From Bacteroidota bacterium (GTDB lineage: Bacteria; Bacteroidota; Bacteroidia; Bacteroidales; GCA-2748055), in the NCBI GenBank assembly GCA_024244665.1, contig JAAEOI010000532.1:1-9989 (forward strand): 9,989 nt of DNA. The letters run 5' to 3'. Below, in pieces: positions 1 through 6,534 of the stretch. The notes under the pieces were generated by a model that did no database searches, was not told where the DNA came from, and saw only the letters and a list, made by a program, of their open reading frames with translations. A program made the translations under genes and the position numbers. Within the stretch, counting starts at the first letter, position 1; the number at the start of each line of letters is the position of its first letter.

Positions 1-2
1 GA

Positions 3-149
3 CAGCCTGAGGGTAACTGGCGGGGAAACTGGCTATATACCTATATCTGTGGCAATGATTCTTTCGATCCTGTAAAATTTGAGGCTGAACTGAATGAAAG
101 GGTGAAAACCGTAAAAACCTCTTCCGGCAATCGATGCTTGTTATATTGA
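3..149 (+). pseudogene. 5' remnant of the ABC permease: periplasmic (MacB_PCD-like) segment, cut at left edge
   Basis: Reading frame 3 is open from the window edge to a TGA at 147-149. It gives a peptide containing WRGNWLYTYICG and FDPVKFEAELNERVK. This resembles the late part of the MacB_PCD periplasmic domain of Bacteroidota FtsX-type permeases, where a W..NW.YTY motif precedes a 'KFE..L' helix. The next recognisable permease sequence lies in frame 2, which is closed by a TGA at 95-97 and open from base 98. The two halves therefore belong to one ancestral gene and are joined near bases 98-130 in different frames. The family normally has, between these points, the rest of the periplasmic domain, a transmembrane helix and the conserved K-E-[IV]-G-[IVL]-R-K motif. 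All of this is absent. The upstream part of the gene lies outside the window. The family assignment is by eye. Confidence 0.55.
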
Positions 150-1546
150 TTGTAAATGCCATAGCATTTGGATTTTCATTATTGATCATCGCACTGATTA
201 ATCCTCTGTTTAATCAGATTTTTGATCTATCCGGGTCTGAAATCCTTTATCAAGGATCCTTATTCTGGCCTTTGATGACAGGAATTTTTGCGATAGGAGT
301 ACTGGTGATTGGGTTTTACCCATCTATGGTAAATACCCGGGTGGATACGAGGAATGTGGCTTCCAGGGCACATGCCAGGTTGACGCATAAGGTCGGTATT
401 CGAAAAGCCCTTGTGGTGATTCAGTTTGCCCTGTCTGCCATTTTAATTTTTAATGCACTGACCTTGTCAAGGCAGGTGAAATACATGCTGGATAAAGAAT
501 TGGGCTTCAACTCCGAACAGGTAATCATTATAAATTCTCCGGAAACCTGGTGTCAGACCCCCGACTCGGTGAAGTTCGAATATATCGATCACCTTCGCAA
601 TCTGTTGATTTCCTATCCTGAGATTGGGCAGGTATCCGCCTGCCGCTTCGCACCGGGATCTGAGTCCTGGGCAAGTATTGATAACCTGACAGTCAGCAAT
701 AGTGAAAACATACAGGAGCAGGTGAGTATTCCACTGAATCTCGTTGATAACCATTACTTTGAAGTTCTGGAGGTAGAGTACCTGGCGGGTAACTCTTTTC
801 ACAGGGAATATGGTATGGACAGGAATTGCCTGATCCTTAATGAGTCTGCCATGAAGCTGTTGGGAATCATGGATCCTGAATCGGCCATCAACCGGATCAT
901 TTCCAATGGTAATACAGAATACAGGATCGTCGGAATTGTGAAAGATCACCACCATCTGGGAATTAAGAATCCCATAAAACCTATGGCCTATTTTCACCGC
1001 TATGCCTACGATTTCGGTTTTCTTCTTATCAAAACAGCAGGGGATACGCCGAAAGGCGTTCAGTTAATCCAGCAACACTGGGAGGAAGAATTTCCGGTGG
1101 CACTATTTGACTATAGTTTCCTGGATGACTTCTATAACCAGCAGTATAAGCCGGAATTCAGGTTGCGGAAATCCATTACCTTTTTTGCAGTGATAGCCAT
1201 GATACTTGCTTGTGTGGGCCTGTTCAGTCTGCTTAAGTTTTCCCTTGATAACAGGGTGAAGGAGATATCAATAAAACGTACCCTGGGAGCCAGCATACAG
1301 GGAATTATGGTGAAGCTCTCTTCGGAGTTTTTAGCCCTGGTAGGGACCTCCCTTCTCATTGCTTTTCTGGTCTCCTGGTTTATTGCAAACCAGTGGTTAC
1401 AGAATTTCCCTTACCGGACCAATATCAGCATATGGATCTTTGTGATATCAAGCCTTCTTATTATGATGATGAGTATCGTGACCCTTGTCTGGCATATTTA
1501 CAGGGCAGCAACCCGGAATCCTGCTGATGGGTTGAAGGATGAATAA
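134..1546 (+). CDS. FtsX/MacB-type ABC transporter permease, 5'-truncated by internal deletion
   Basis: Membrane permease of the type-VII/MacB-like ABC family, which couples cytoplasmic ATP hydrolysis to work on the periplasmic side of the inner membrane. Residues 2-24 and 44-62 are transmembrane helices ending the first FtsX domain (INPLFNQIF and GFYPSM fit that position). Residues 91-111 are the helix opening the second half (RKALVVIQFALSAILIF). About 112-345 form the second periplasmic domain, with typical phrases such as YFEVLEVEYLAGNSF and YRIVGIVKDHHH. About 346-456 form the second FtsX domain with three helices and the conserved VKEISIKRTLGAS loop. The C-terminus NPADGLKDE matches the family's usual NP...L ending. 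Full-length members are roughly 780-800 residues; this ORF has 470, and its ATG lies inside a helix with no Shine-Dalgarno-like sequence, so it is probably not a native start. With the fragment at 3-149 it is best read as an internally deleted gene. No ATPase subunit is in the window. Confidence 0.8.
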   Translation: MLVILIVNAIAFGFSLLIIALINPLFNQIFDLSGSEILYQGSLFWPLMTGIFAIGVLVIGFYPSMVNTRVDTRNVASRAHARLTHKVGIRKALVVIQFALSAILIFNALTLSRQVKYMLDKELGFNSEQVIIINSPETWCQTPDSVKFEYIDHLRNLLISYPEIGQVSACRFAPGSESWASIDNLTVSNSENIQEQVSIPLNLVDNHYFEVLEVEYLAGNSFHREYGMDRNCLILNESAMKLLGIMDPESAINRIISNGNTEYRIVGIVKDHHHLGIKNPIKPMAYFHRYAYDFGFLLIKTAGDTPKGVQLIQQHWEEEFPVALFDYSFLDDFYNQQYKPEFRLRKSITFFAVIAMILACVGLFSLLKFSLDNRVKEISIKRTLGASIQGIMVKLSSEFLALVGTSLLIAFLVSWFIANQWLQNFPYRTNISIWIFVISSLLIMMMSIVTLVWHIYRAATRNPADGLKDE

Positions 1547-1571
1547 TTGCCTTATTTCAGGCTACAGGGTC

Positions 1572-1721
1572 TCATCTTTTAACTTTCCGGAGATAAATAC
1601 CTTGATCACTCTGTCTGGTAACATTATCTATATCGTAATGCGCTGAAAGATCTTCGCCTGCGTCAAATCGTTCATTAAATTCAAACATCACGTAAGTAAT
1701 AACAACTACAAAAACACACAA
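1572..1721 (-). other. unassigned mini-ORF in the intergenic gap (possible small protein or gene remnant)
   Basis: The 242-base gap between the permease stop and the dehydrogenase stop contains one minus-strand frame of 49 codons. It runs from a TTG at 1721, directly after a TGA, to a TGA at 1574-1572; the first ATG is at 1688. The N-terminal dozen residues are hydrophobic (CVFVVVITYVMF). The rest is polar and protein-like, including NERFDAGEDLSAHYDIDN, and ends in KVKR. I do not recognise it. It could be the tail of a decayed gene or a chance ORF. It lies downstream of and co-oriented with the dehydrogenase, with no clear ribosome binding site. No rho-independent terminator with a good stem and T-run is visible in this gap for either convergent transcript. 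Confidence 0.2.
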
Positions 1722-1788
1722 TCAATTTAAGGAATAATCCATGTTCCCGTCAGAAATCAGACCTGATCTTGGATTTATGGTAGCTGGG

Positions 1789-2919
1789 TCAGGTGCGTTG
1801 CATCTTGCAACGGACATCCCGATCCTTTAGATATCGTTCAACGCTTTTCCAGCAACCATCGACACGGCCTACGAACTCGGGAGGAGAGATCCCTTTCTGT
1901 GTGAAAGCGCCCTCAAGCACCAGCCGGGTGACGGCTGTACAGGTGTACCCGGTCGTCCTGGCCATGGAGGGGGTCCCTGTTGCAGGATCGTATTCATCGA
2001 CCATGTCGTAGGTGTAATTTGTCGGTTTACCCTCCTCAATGCCTGAAATAGCCAGCCTCATCACAGTGAGATCGGCCTCGCCCGGCTCATATTTCCAGAG
2101 CTGTGAGAGCAGCGATGCGGTCACATCGATGGGTCGCACGGAAGCGCCCTCTACCTGAATGGGGGTCATGTTGAGCAATCCCGTATCCCTGAATATGCGC
2201 ATCTGCTCCACGTGTCCGGGGTAGCGCAGGGTCTTCTCAAACATGTTGGGGATATCAGTTGTCCGCAACAGGGTTCTGAGTCCGTCGGAGTTAAGGCAAG
2301 CCAGGGTGCCGATCCTGTCGATATCTATCGTTTTGGTTTCGGAGAGCATCGGTCTGACGACCACTGTGCCATCTTCGACCATGCTGCCGGATTCGGCGTA
2401 TTCCTCTAAAACCTCGAGGACAGGAAAGGGCGACTTGTACCCTAAAGGTGCGTTTTTATCCTTTGGAATCCCACCGACGTAGCATTCATAGCGGTTTACC
2501 TTCATCTTCCGCATATGATCACCGAGAATGATGTTGGCCATCCCCGGGGTAATGCCACAGTCAACTACAGCGGTAACTCCCTTAGCCCTGGCCAGCTCGT
2601 CCAGGCCGAAAGGATCCTCCAGGAAGTAGGAGATGTCCACAATGTTCTTGCCTGCACGAATGACCCTTTCAAGCATGGTGTATCCTACATTTTGAGGTAC
2701 TGAACCGATGACAATGTCAGCATCTTCAACGGCACGGTTGACACCTTCGTCCGAGGAGAGGTCCTCTACCCGTATCTGGATGGGGTATTCCCGGGCCAGT
2801 TGCTCCAGGGCCTCCCGGTTGATATCCACCGAGATGACCTCATATTCCCTATTCTTACATAGATCGATGGCCATGTGCCTGCCTACGGCCCCACAGCCCA
2901 GGACTACTATTTTACTCAT
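1789..2919 (-). CDS. Saccharopine dehydrogenase-fold enzyme, lysine 6-dehydrogenase-like
   Basis: Cytoplasmic NAD(P)-dependent amino-acid dehydrogenase of 376 residues. Starting at the ATG at 2919, an N-terminal Rossmann fold carries GCGAVG at residues 8-13 and an Asp (D32 in ISVDIN) at the end of the second strand, which suggests NAD preference. Family landmarks follow: the DCGITPGM loop (120-127), YVGGIP (147-152), RYPGH (232-236), VRPIDV (261-266) and SMARTTGYT (318-326). From memory these are shared with Geobacillus-type lysine 6-dehydrogenase, including the closing KG.SPPE segment. That enzyme oxidises the epsilon-amino group of lysine to give 2-aminoadipate 6-semialdehyde (piperideine-6-carboxylate), and its length also fits. 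The frame stays open upstream to 3078, but that part only shadows the permease; the start at 2919 places the Rossmann strand directly at the N-terminus and overlaps the permease stop in TAATG, implying translational coupling. A related amine or opine substrate cannot be excluded. Confidence 0.85.
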   Translation of the reverse strand: MSKIVVLGCGAVGRHMAIDLCKNREYEVISVDINREALEQLAREYPIQIRVEDLSSDEGVNRAVEDADIVIGSVPQNVGYTMLERVIRAGKNIVDISYFLEDPFGLDELARAKGVTAVVDCGITPGMANIILGDHMRKMKVNRYECYVGGIPKDKNAPLGYKSPFPVLEVLEEYAESGSMVEDGTVVVRPMLSETKTIDIDRIGTLACLNSDGLRTLLRTTDIPNMFEKTLRYPGHVEQMRIFRDTGLLNMTPIQVEGASVRPIDVTASLLSQLWKYEPGEADLTVMRLAISGIEEGKPTNYTYDMVDEYDPATGTPSMARTTGYTCTAVTRLVLEGAFTQKGISPPEFVGRVDGCWKSVERYLKDRDVRCKMQRT

Positions 2920-4235
2920 TAGGTTTTTGTTTTCTTTGTAATTAAGCGATACGCCGGCCAGGATATGGCTACCATTATCCCGGCATAGATGGCGGTTTCG
3001 ATCTCGACAATTGTCTGAAAAAGAGTAAAAGATATCCAGCCCAGCAAACAGATCAGCGTACTCCAGGGGTGGCCCCACGCCCTGTAGGGGCGGTCAGCAT
3101 CAGGTTGACGTTTGCGCAGGATGATGACGCCTGCGATCAGTAAAACATATACAAACAGGTGGAAAAATACGGAGAGGTGCAGCAGAAATTCGAAACCACC
3201 GATAATGATCAAACCAACCGAAAGTCCCCAGGAAATGAGTACGGCAAATACCGGGTTGCCACCCTTCGATATTTCTCCTGCGCGTTTGACTGCCAGGCCA
3301 TCGACAGCCATAGCCTGGATAATCCGGGGTGTACTCATATAGAGTACATTCTGGTGGGCCAGTGTCATAACTACTGCAGCAACCAGCACAACAGTTGATG
3401 CGAGAGGGGAGACGACCATCTCCAGGGCCTTGGCCAAGGCCAATTCGTTACCGGCCAGGCTTTCGAGTGGCACCTTCCAGGCCAATGCTGCCGCCAGGAA
3501 TACATAGAGCAGGATGACAACAACCACGCCTTTGATTGAGGCGCGCACCAGGGCCCTGCCCCCACCTTTGATTTCACCACTGAAATAAGCTGAATACAGC
3601 CAGCCGTCGTATGTATATACAAGTGCTGCGATCACAATGCTCCAAGCACCGAGTCCCCCGGATGTGCGAGGAGCCGGTGCTGTATCGATAACCGGATCGG
3701 ACCCGGCAAATACAAGCGCCAGTGTAAATCCCACAACAATCAGTGCTATGGCAGCAGCAGCAAATTGCTGGATCCTGGCACTCATGGCTACGCTACGTAA
3801 TTGAAGGGCTGCGAACACTGTTGAGACCATGATGGCCAGCGGTATTTGCCATGGATCCATTGCAGGAAAAAGCAGTGTGGCGAATTCGGTGACCACCACC
3901 GCCTTCAGGGCTATGTCAGCGACAAAGCTTAACCAGTCAACCCAGCCAATGACGAAACCGGGGAATGGTCCGTAGGCATGTCGCACCAGGGAATAGGTAC
4001 CTCCCGATCGTGGTGTCATGGCCACCAGTTCGGCTGCAACCACAATACTCAGCAGAGCAAACATTCCCCCTATCACCCAAAGAGAAACAAACAAGAATGG
4101 ATTTGGGGCAACTGAAGCTACCTCCCCGGGTGTGCGCAGGATTCCCAGTCCAATAATGCCTCCGATGGTGACAGCCAGCGTGAAACCGCTGCTTAACTTA
4201 CGTTTTTGCTGTTGCCCTGTATTGCTGTTGCTCAT
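2919..4235 (-). CDS. APC-superfamily amino-acid permease
   Basis: Polytopic inner-membrane amino-acid transporter of 438 residues with about 12 predicted transmembrane helices, the usual length and topology of APC family members. The first helix has the substrate-site signature in the form GGIIGLGILRTPGEVA (about residues 25-40). The second helix is followed by the P-R-S-GG-TY-S-hVRHAYG motif typical of the LAT/YfnA-like branch (about 75-90). A polar, Ser/Asn/Gln/Lys-rich N-terminus of about 16 residues is cytoplasmic. It is the first gene of a two-gene operon, with its TAA overlapping the ATG of the lysine 6-dehydrogenase-like gene, so the likely cargo is lysine or a related basic amino acid. 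That is inferred from context, not visible in the protein. The start at 4235 is chosen because the ATG at 4240 is in another frame and meets a TGA after two codons. Confidence 0.88.
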   Translation of the reverse strand: MSNSNTGQQQKRKLSSGFTLAVTIGGIIGLGILRTPGEVASVAPNPFLFVSLWVIGGMFALLSIVVAAELVAMTPRSGGTYSLVRHAYGPFPGFVIGWVDWLSFVADIALKAVVVTEFATLLFPAMDPWQIPLAIMVSTVFAALQLRSVAMSARIQQFAAAAIALIVVGFTLALVFAGSDPVIDTAPAPRTSGGLGAWSIVIAALVYTYDGWLYSAYFSGEIKGGGRALVRASIKGVVVVILLYVFLAAALAWKVPLESLAGNELALAKALEMVVSPLASTVVLVAAVVMTLAHQNVLYMSTPRIIQAMAVDGLAVKRAGEISKGGNPVFAVLISWGLSVGLIIIGGFEFLLHLSVFFHLFVYVLLIAGVIILRKRQPDADRPYRAWGHPWSTLICLLGWISFTLFQTIVEIETAIYAGIMVAISWPAYRLITKKTKT

Positions 4236-4274
4236 GCCATGATTACTTTTATTCTAAAATCCAGTCCTATGGCC

Positions 4275-4303
4275 AAATTATTCCCTTCCCTGTTTTTTGT
4301 CAA
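4275..4303 (-). promoter_or_regulatory. candidate promoter for the permease-dehydrogenase operon
   Basis: Read on the minus strand, TTGACA (4303-4298) is followed after exactly 17 bases by TAATTT (4280-4275), extended to TAATTTGG. This fits a sigma70-like promoter and also partly the Bacteroidota pattern of a TTTG-like -33 element and a TA..TTTG-like -7 element. It would place the transcript start near 4268, about 30 bases before the permease ATG. Found by eye; no operator was identified. Confidence 0.45.
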
Positions 4304-4389
4304 ATCCGGGTAGGTGATTTTTCATGCCCGGGCTATGTCTTTTAGAATTAGCTTGATCCAAAATGCTTTCCGGTGTAAATGGAAAGTAA

Positions 4390-4424
4390 TTAAAAATCGG
4401 GAAAGTGCGGTAACACTTTCCCGA
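4390..4424 (-). terminator. rho-independent terminator, minus strand
   Basis: A perfect 11-bp inverted repeat (4397-4407 TCGGGAAAGTG against 4414-4424 CACTTTCCCGA) encloses a 6-base loop. On the minus strand the stem is followed directly by TTTTT (4396-4392) and further A/T. There is no T-run on the plus-strand side, so it acts on minus-strand transcripts. The only intact minus-strand gene upstream is the saccharopine dehydrogenase, whose stop is about 480 bases earlier. The terminator would also insulate the permease operon that starts about 100 bases further on. Confidence 0.75.
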
Positions 4425-4501
4425 AACTAATAGTTCTAACTATAACATCCTGAATTGAAACACTATTGCAGAATTATCAAATGTGAAAACTTCACAAAGC
4501 T

Positions 4502-4739
4502 ATGAAAAAATGCAGATTGAGTATTCAAGTGGTTATAGATTCCTGTTGCTGATCAGACCACCATCAATATGGCTATGGAATCCGATTATTTGGGGCTGGA
4601 AGAAGTTGTGGTGTTGGGTTACGGAACGCAGAAAAAGCATAACCTGAGCATATCCGGAGGAAATAAATCGGTCAACTACTATTTGTCCTGCGGATATCTT
4701 AAAGACAAGGGAGTGTTGAAAGACCTGACGGACGGTTGA
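4502..4739 (+). pseudogene. Decayed remnant of a SusC/RagA-type TonB-dependent receptor
   Basis: SusC-type receptors import glycans or peptides across the outer membrane. In frame from 4539 to a TGA at 4737-4739 the peptide contains VADQTTINMAMESD followed by LGLEEVVVLGYGTQKK, the hallmark end of the carboxypeptidase-regulatory-like domain before the plug. It then jumps directly to HNLSISGG, VNYYLSCGYL and KDKGVLK, which in SusC proteins lie well downstream at the first barrel strands. The plug (on the order of 200 residues) is missing at the join near 4632. Upstream, TATTCAAGTGGTTATAGA in a different frame looks like the GY motif that precedes this segment, with a TAG at 4536-4538 in the main frame. 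An ATG at 4502 reads MKKCRLSI, resembling a SusC N-terminus. It is thus a scarred remnant with at least two lesions. No partner SusD gene is seen. Confidence 0.72.
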
Positions 4740-4812
4740 GCCGCTTGCAAATGATCTCATTAAAAAGGGCGATTCAATTATTGCGAAGTATGAAGAAACA
4801 GTGGGTGATTAA
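4735..4812 (+). other. short out-of-frame peptide remnant after the SusC scar
   Basis: Directly overlapping the stop of the SusC remnant, the +1 frame reads VEPLANDLIKKGDSIIAKY followed by EETVGD and a TAA at 4810-4812. Its composition is protein-like, and it resembles the helical C-terminal tail of some enzyme, but I cannot name the family. It may be the 3' end of another decayed gene fused to the SusC scar. The remaining bases 4813-4904 contain nothing recognisable. The rest of the 4236-4904 gap holds only the promoter, the terminator and the SusC remnant. Confidence 0.25.
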
Positions 4813-4904
4813 GGTATTTGAATATCAACTCTGGTATATAACCTCCAGGTGAAAGCACGAACGCCCAAAAGGGAGGATAAAATGGCCTGCTTCATACTGG
4901 TTTC

Positions 4905-6212
4905 CTATTCGATAGTCTCGGTCATCGAGATCCCAAGGCCTGCCAATGCTTCAAGAACCGGCTGGTAGATCGTTTTTCTTATGGGTATGTGCACTCCTGG
5001 CTCATTGATTGTTCCATCCAGAATCAATCTGGCCCCGATAGCTGCCGGCAGTGCTACTGTGCGGGCAATGGAAGTGTATTCCCTGTTTCCGTAATCCAGA
5101 AGCCTGGCAACGATCTTCTCCTTCCTGCCATCGGCACGGGTTACTTTGAACATATGTTGCATGATTACCATATCCCTTTCGTCCGGTCCCATCATCATTT
5201 TATCGATCATGAGATCTGCGCTGAGGTCGAAAGCAGATCCTTTATCAAGGTGTAAAGGTTTCTGATCAAGAACACCAAGCCACTCAATGGCCTTTAATCC
5301 CGCATCATTGCTGTCCAGATTGTACTTTGCAATGATCTCCTTGCGGAGTGTATCTGCCTGCATCCCGTTCAGTTGTGCTGTAAACTCTGCATAGCTTTTG
5401 CCCTTCAGATCAACCTCATCATATCCTGTTAAATGAAGTCTCTTCATCAGGTCCATCGCTTCGCACCACCCGGGATGGCGAAAGGTTCCCCTGTACATGG
5501 TCTTGACTTCCGGGATCCCATATAATTCCACATAGGGCATAGAGTCACGGTTCGGGTAGACATGCATTTTACCCAGCCCCGGAAATTCCACCTCCAGGGG
5601 AGTGGTGAAGAGTTTTGAGTTGTCAAGGTGAACCAACACTCCGTTTTCAAGGTATCTGGCCCCGTTGTTTCCTGCCATCACGACCCCCCTGGGCGACCAG
5701 GAAAATTTGTATCTGAAGGGATTATCCGCCGCCTCGGGTGCACATAATGCCCCGCACAGGGAGTAAAATTCATCAATTTTCCCTCCCTCTTCGTGTACCC
5801 GGTCGATGATCTCCATCGCAGTCATGTGATCGTACCCCGGATCTACTCCGATCTCATTCATAATGGTGATCCCCTTCCTCCTGGCTTCTGCATCCAGCTC
5901 CTTCATCTCCGGTGAGACATAGGATGTGGTAAGCATGTTTTTACCCAGCGCTATGCATCTTTTTGCAATGGTCACATGGTGGGAGAAGGGAAGCAGACTG
6001 ACTACGAGATCATGGCTGCGGATGAGCTCGTCCAGCAGATCAGTCTGATCAACGGTCCATGAAAGCGCCCTGCCACTTGTATACCCCTCAAGTACCTTTT
6101 CGGCCTTCTCTTTTGTACGGCTTGCCAGGGTGATGTCGATTTGGTGATCCAACAGATGGTGTACCATGGGTTTTACCACCATGCCCGCACCCAGTATGAG
6201 AATTTTTTTCAT
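4905..6212 (-). CDS. Saccharopine dehydrogenase (L-glutamate-forming, LYS9/AASS-C-type)
   Basis: Cytoplasmic enzyme of 435 residues that interconverts saccharopine with 2-aminoadipate 6-semialdehyde plus glutamate. The N-terminus MKKILILGAGMVVKP has the GxGxV..P nucleotide loop typical of this family. Ser31-Arg32 (LASRT) at the end of the second strand indicates NADP preference. Diagnostic segments follow: LTTSYVSPEM (94-103), NEIGVDPGYDHM (119-130), CGALCAPE (153-160), DNPFRYKFSWSPRGV (163-177) and TFRHPGWCE (243-251). These match fungal LYS9 and the C-terminal domain of animal AASS. The start at 6212 puts the Rossmann strand at the N-terminus; the frame runs open to 6431 but that part has no family similarity. 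No lysine-ketoglutarate reductase domain is fused or adjacent. The gene forms its own unit, divergent from the sulfatase, with the terminator at 4424-4390 as the first clear 3' end. Function is confident; physiological direction is inferred to be catabolic. Confidence 0.9.
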   Translation of the reverse strand: MKKILILGAGMVVKPMVHHLLDHQIDITLASRTKEKAEKVLEGYTSGRALSWTVDQTDLLDELIRSHDLVVSLLPFSHHVTIAKRCIALGKNMLTTSYVSPEMKELDAEARRKGITIMNEIGVDPGYDHMTAMEIIDRVHEEGGKIDEFYSLCGALCAPEAADNPFRYKFSWSPRGVVMAGNNGARYLENGVLVHLDNSKLFTTPLEVEFPGLGKMHVYPNRDSMPYVELYGIPEVKTMYRGTFRHPGWCEAMDLMKRLHLTGYDEVDLKGKSYAEFTAQLNGMQADTLRKEIIAKYNLDSNDAGLKAIEWLGVLDQKPLHLDKGSAFDLSADLMIDKMMMGPDERDMVIMQHMFKVTRADGRKEKIVARLLDYGNREYTSIARTVALPAAIGARLILDGTINEPGVHIPIRKTIYQPVLEALAGLGISMTETIE

Positions 6213-6282
6213 AGTTGGAATAAAAGTAGTAATTATTCCCCTGATATCCGGTGGACCTGCGGCCATAAAATATTTCGAAGAA

Positions 6283-6534
6283 ATGCATTGGAAGTACTTC
6301 TTTTTTGTTTTATTGCATATAAATCTCACCTCAACTCTGGATAAGAAAATTTCAAATAGGGAAACAATTTTTGTGGACGCTCTAAGGAAAGGTGATGCAC
6401 AAGCGGCTGGCACATGCAGTGCAGCGGCCAATGAACTGAATCAAATAAGTTTCTCGTCACACCGAAAGAAGAATAATTATCTTGGTCAGAAAGTAGAGGA
6501 TTTCATTATCGAAAAACAATTAGAATGGTTATGA
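6283..6534 (+). other. doubtful small ORF in the divergent 312-bp gap upstream of the sulfatase
   Basis: The gap between the saccharopine dehydrogenase start (6212) and the sulfatase start (6525) contains an 83-residue plus-strand frame beginning at ATG 6283. It ends in a TGA at 6532-6534 that overlaps the ATG at 6531 (ATGA). The first residues are hydrophobic (KYFFFVLLHI). The segment VDALRKGDAQAA resembles the loop often seen in GntR/FadR C-terminal domains, or less well in sigma factors, but nothing else supports this. It may be a gene remnant, leader sequence or chance ORF. I saw no convincing promoter pair for either divergent gene here. Confidence 0.2.

Noticed and set aside
467..997. 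Minus-strand ORF of 176 residues inside the permease
   Set aside because: Antisense shadow of the periplasmic domain; no recognisable domain.
2920..3078. N-terminal extension of the lysine 6-dehydrogenase-like gene (53 extra residues)
   Set aside because: It lies in the shadow of the permease's 3' end, has no family similarity, and the Rossmann strand begins exactly at the ATG at 2919.
4300..4340. GC-rich inverted repeat CCGGG/CCCGG upstream of the permease
   Set aside because: Only 5 paired bases around a 16-base loop with no T-run; it could be an operator but is not distinguishable from chance.
4533..4760. Minus-strand ORF of 75 residues
   Set aside because: It is the antisense shadow of the SusC remnant, whose plus-strand frame has clear hallmark motifs.
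6213..6431. N-terminal extension of the saccharopine dehydrogenase (73 extra residues)
   Set aside because: The family N-terminus (MKKILILGAG) begins at 6212; the extension shows no conserved sequence or credible signal peptide.
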